Below, piece by piece: positions 29,671 to 32,891 of a stretch of DNA of 32,891 nt. Every line of letters begins with the position of its first letter. Position 1 is the first letter of the stretch. This DNA comes from Apostichopus californicus (lineage: Eukaryota; Echinodermata; Holothuroidea; Aspidochirotida; Stichopodidae). The stretch covers positions 1 through 32,891 of the forward strand of contig JAIPMN010170627.1 in assembly GCA_020650975.1 (NCBI GenBank), read 5' to 3'. The translations under genes and the position numbers were made by a program. Under the pieces are notes generated by a model. It made no database searches. It was not told where the DNA came from and saw only the letters and a program-made list of their open reading frames with translations.

Positions 29671-29871
29671 ATCTGCCGCACAGTTCTCATATAACGAAGA
29701 ATTCCCTGAAGTGTTATTTCAACGGGATGGAATAGGTCTGCCGGTAATTCCTGAGCTAAGTTCTCAAAATGTCCAATAATAGTGTGAATTGTATGTCACA
29801 TCTCTTCCAGTGAGCCAAGAGTGGACTGTGAAAGCTGTTCACCATTACTGATGTAATTGCTATGGACATAC
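29653..29871 (-). pseudogene. Candidate symmetric exon of an unknown protein, with one in-frame TGA
   Basis: On the minus strand a strong acceptor (TTCTCTTCTTCATTAG, exon starting 29871) and a consensus donor (GTATGT from 29652) bound a 219-bp exon that enters and leaves in the same phase. The translation is YVHSNYISNGEQLSQSTLGS, LEEM, then after a TGA (29798-29796) HTIHTIIGHFENLAQELPAD and LFHPVEITLQGILRYMRTVR, QINDYNS. The TGA could be a CGA codon changed by C-to-T deamination. I do not recognise the family; helical, leucine-rich composition and consistent splice phase suggest real, perhaps decayed, coding sequence. Confidence 0.4.
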
Positions 29872-30339
29872 CTAATGAAGAAGAGAACTAGGTGAGGAAT
29901 TGATCATCAATCGACATCTTTAAAACACAGTTCTATAGAATGTCAATTGATATCACAGCATGTATGCTGTGTCTGGGTAGGTCCGGGGAGGGTGACATTT
30001 TCAGGGCGGTGAGGGGCACAATTCCCTAACAAAAAGTATTTCATAGAAGGAACATTTCCTGCAGTGTTACACGTGAAAATCTAGGCCAAGGGCTTAGTAG
30101 TGGTATTGCTACTGATCTTTCAGGAGCTCTGAAAAAAATGTAACTTTCCCAATTACAGGGCAAATCTTAGATAGTGTATGGGCCTATTGTAACTTATAGT
30201 AAGTAATTGCTACAGGCCCCTAGTCTGAACAGTAAAACTTTTACTCAGTCGGAGACAGAACCTACATTGACGCCACAATTGATTAGCAAGAATGATTATC
30301 CATAACATGATAGCCTAACTCAGCTGTTAGTCCTGAATG
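29872..30339. other. Spacer upstream of the LINE 3' end
   Basis: No coding frame recognised. A G-rich segment lies near 29977-30016. Confidence 0.35.
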
Positions 30340-30344
30340 GGGAC

Positions 30345-30593
30345 TTAAAGATCTTCTTTATTGGCCCCAACTATAGCACGCTATAGCTAGGAAAGTTTTG
30401 TGATTACGTAATCGACCTGCCACGTCGTAAATCAACCTTCTAGCCTGTACAATTAGCCTGCATAGCTTCTTAACACCAGCTCTTTCAGTAAACATTGTGG
30501 AAATATAGTTTAGTTTAGTAGAAAAAAGGATCAGGAGGGACACTGAAGTCCCCATCCAGGGCCCTATAGGAGAAAAAAAATGAAGACACAAAG
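30345..30593 (-). other. Presumed LINE 3' UTR
   Basis: Non-coding. It starts CTGAGTCTTTGTGTC and continues with GGGCCCTGGATGGGGACTT; an AATAAA lies near the far end. Assignment is by position after the last codon of the LINE protein. Confidence 0.5.
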
Positions 30594-31411
30594 ACTCAGA
30601 CCCAGTTACAATGCTGAAAGTGCCTGTCCAAAGCATTCTTATACCCATTCACACTACTTGCAAGTACACCTTTCTCAGGCAAACCGTTCCACTCATTCAC
30701 AAACCTACCAGAAGAAAAACAAGTTATGCCGAATATTAATCCTACTTTCTGACATTTGGAGTTTAAGACAATGACTTCTGGTACAACTACTATTAGCAAA
30801 CATGAAAAAGTCGGTGAAGGATAAATATGTCAAACCATACACAATCTTTAAAACCTCAATCAAGTCACCACGTTACCTCCTAAGCTCCAGTGTGATGAGA
30901 TTGAACAGTTGTAACCGCCTTTAATAAGGAACACCCTTTAAGGAACTAATCATCCTAGTAGCCCTCCTGTGGACCTTTTCAAGTACTTCCTTATCCTTAG
31001 CAAAATATGGGTTCCAAGCCTGCACAGCATACTCCAGATGGGGCCTAAGCAACTGCTTTTAAGCCTAACTACGATGTCCTCTTTCAGAAAACTCAAGTTC
31101 CTGTGGATGATACCTAAAACCCTATTACCTCTTTTAGCAGCTTCAAGACAATGTTAAGAAGGTTGCAGAGATGAGTCAATGTAGATACCTTTGTCTGTTT
31201 CAACAAAGACCTCCTGTAACTCCACACCATTAAGATTGTAGGTATACTTTTGGTTACTACTACCAATATGCATCACCTTGCATTTATCAATATTAAAAAG
31301 CATTTGCCATCCCTGAGACCAGGAATAACCTTATTCAAATCCGTTTGAAATTTATCCGAATCGCTTATGGAAGGGACCTCAGAATACAACTTGGTGTCAT
31401 TAGCAAACTTC
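30594..31411 (-). pseudogene. LINE post-RT region
   Basis: Fragmented frames give LRPHLEYAVQAWNPYFAKDK (about 31050-30990), VHRRATRMIS, RRLQLFNL, RGDLIEVLKIVYGL and finally FSSGRFVNEWNGLPEKGV, SSVNGYKNALDRHF to a stop near 30594. These are the standard post-RT landmarks of CR1/L2/Rex1-type elements. Several frame changes. Confidence 0.8.
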
Positions 31412-32330
31412 TTAGCTATACACAAAATATCTGTGAATGTCATCTATATAGGCAACAAACAACAAGGGACCCCAAACAGACCCTTGTGGAACCCCACTAG
31501 TAATGTCCTGCCAAGAAGAAGTGCCGCCTTTAATGACCACCCTCTGTTTCCTATTACCAAGCCAATTCTCGATCCAAGACAGTAAATTCCCACTGACACC
31601 CATACCCTTCAGCCTTAGTAAAAGACGCTGGTGGGTAACTTTATCCAAAGGCCTTCTGGAAATCTAGGAACACAACATCTACAGACTTGTGCATATTTAG
31701 TGAGCTTGTTACATCTTGCATAAACTGAAGAATTTTACTGAGACAAGACCTTTTTGGACAAAAGCCATGTTGAGACTCTCTGATGAAAGATTGACTGCTG
31801 AAGTGACTGGCCGTAGACTTTTTAACAATAGACTCCTGACCTTACAAACAACACTATTGATGCTAACGGGCCTATAATTCCAGGGCTCAGACTTATCACC
31901 CTTCTTGAAAATTGGGGTAATATAAGCACATATCCAGTCCTTAGCAACATAAACTTCATTCATAAATTTACTAAAACCCAATGACAGTGGAACGTACAAA
32001 TGCTCTGCAAAAGTCTTCAACAAATAAGGATGGATTGCATCAGGTCCAGAAGCTTTACAAACATTTAAACGAAGCTCCTTTAAGACAACCTCATCCGAAA
32101 ATAACACCGTATCCAGTTTAGGACTATCACTTCCCCCCTGAAAATCGGAAATACTACTCATATCTTCCCTTGTAAAAACCGAGATAACATAGTTCTTCAA
32201 AAGATCTGCAAGATCCTGACTATCTGTAACTATATTATCAGCCGTTGGTGCCCTACGAGAAAAAATTGCATCTTTAACTTTCTGCTTTGACCTGACATAA
32301 CAACAGAAGGCCTTGGGTTATACTTAATAT
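31412..32330 (-). pseudogene. LINE reverse transcriptase domain (frameshifted)
   Basis: From about 32330 the linker reads DAIFSRRAPTADNIVTDSQD and LLKNYVISVFTRED, then motifs KASGPDAIHPYLLK, ITPIFKKGDKSEPWNYRPVS (catalytic-domain entry), FLDFQKAF with the first catalytic aspartate (about 31660), and, after a one-base shift, DKVTHQRLLLRLK. The thumb-side block GVPQGSVWGPLLF precedes YIDD, the second catalytic pair (about 31440). The order and motifs are those of Jockey/CR1-group RTs. Breaks near 31830-31750 and at the FD junction make it non-functional. Confidence 0.85.
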
Positions 32331-32416
32331 TTAGGGCAATGTTATTTTCGAAATAAAATGAATCATCAGAGACTAAGCATTCTACCTTCAGCTGATAAAT
32401 TTAAACCTTGCAAATA

Positions 32417-32891
32417 TCAATTAAGAATTTTTCCTCCTAAACAACTTCCACATTCTACATTTTGGCCCAATTCACATCTACCTTTCTTATTCATCCAGGA
32501 AGGCATACTGCTTTTACGACGACGATTCTTCCTTGGGACATGGTTTTCCATAATGACCTTTAATTTATGAGCTAAATAAATCCAAGATTGAGAAGCACTC
32601 ATGACTCTAAACAAATTAATCGAATCTGTACCTTTTAGTAAAGTTTCAATTACCTCTGTATCTGATCCCGAAAAACCAGGGTAATTTTCCTTGTTAACAG
32701 AATTTACCACTTTGCAAACAACATCAAAAGCTAGTATATCATGGTCGCTAGTTCCTAGTTTTCCTACACCCTTCAGTTCAATAACATTGCTTGGATCAGA
32801 ACTCAAAATAAGATCCAGGATGTTATCCCCCCTAGTAGGGAAAGTAACATGTTGATGTAAAAAGCAATCTTGCACAACATCTAGAAAGTAA
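32417..32891 (-). pseudogene. LINE endonuclease domain, C-terminal end (partial)
   Basis: Runs in from the window edge. It shows FPTRGDNILDLILSSDP and the catalytic-core motif GTSDHDIL (D and H of the SDH triad), as in exonuclease-endonuclease-phosphatase type LINE endonucleases. A linker with basic residues (PRKNRRRKSSMPSW) leads to the RT. The N-terminal part lies outside the window. Confidence 0.82.

Larger units (their letters stand above)
30345..32891 (-). mobile_element. CR1/L2-like LINE (non-LTR retrotransposon), cut by the window's right edge
   Basis: The minus strand carries, in order from the right edge, the end of an apurinic-type endonuclease, a reverse transcriptase, the post-RT region and a 3' UTR. 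The element is from the Jockey/CR1/L2 group judging by the endonuclease SDH motif, the RT motifs and the typical post-RT sequence (RPHLEYAVQAWNP, RRATRMI and FSSGRFVNEWNGLPEKGV). Several frame changes (for example at the FLDFQKAF/DKVTH junction) show it is inactive. A polyadenylation-like CCAATAAAGAAGATC at the presumed 3' end (about 30370-30352) fits a LINE tail, but I could not confirm the exact end or a target duplication. Confidence 0.85.

Noticed and set aside
30580..31585. Plus-strand open frames opposite the LINE
   Set aside because: Antisense shadows of the minus-strand LINE protein.

Overview
The window reads as animal nuclear DNA, AT-rich, with spliced exons (GT..AG junctions, in-phase introns) and a dense load of dead transposable elements. 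A cysteine-rich plus P2X7-type 'ballast' domain gene, a BEL/Pao LTR retrotransposon, a Tnp2-type DNA transposon, a CR1/L2-like LINE and many small inverted-repeat elements suggest a marine deuterostome. Echinoderm is my best guess, from general familiarity with such genomes; no diagnostic gene fixes the species. Nothing prokaryotic is present.

Layout. 1-2.4 kb: first coding exon of a MADF-domain gene (minus strand). 2.6-4.9 kb: decayed CACTA/EnSpm-like Tnp2 transposase (plus). 5.3-7.5 kb: repeat field, made of a 0.35-kb tandem duplication, a 78-bp minisatellite and a head-to-tail pair of nearly identical foldback MITEs. 8.4-12.7 kb: degenerate three-exon gene (plus) joining an N-terminal CXC-like cysteine cluster to a P2X7 C-terminal domain, with an inverted-repeat element in its first intron. 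13.9-14.4 kb: three diverged tandem repeats. 15.7-17.3 kb: degenerate DDD/E-type transposase-like gene (minus). 18.56-25.60 kb: a complete but dead 7.04-kb BEL/Pao element with both LTRs, a 5-bp target duplication (ATTAC), primer-binding site, polypurine tract, gag, protease, RT/RNase H and integrase. 26.1-26.35 kb: first exon of an AT-hook gene (minus) ending in a CxxC motif. 27.0-29.9 kb: three weak exon candidates and a 645-bp hAT-like MITE. 30.3-32.9 kb: 5'-truncated (by the window edge) CR1/L2-like LINE (minus).

How it fits together. There is no operon or pathway here. Three gene fragments (MADF, AT-hook/CxxC, P2X7-type) sit between mobile elements, and at least two of those elements lie inside host or repeat sequence (a MITE in an intron, a MITE dimer in a minisatellite). 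The most unusual structure is in the BEL leader: between the 5' LTR and gag lie eleven clear copies, and a probable twelfth, of a short dyad-symmetric motif (GTCAGAGTGACATT) at roughly 35-45 bp spacing. The layout resembles the arrayed protein-binding sites in the leader of the Drosophila gypsy element.
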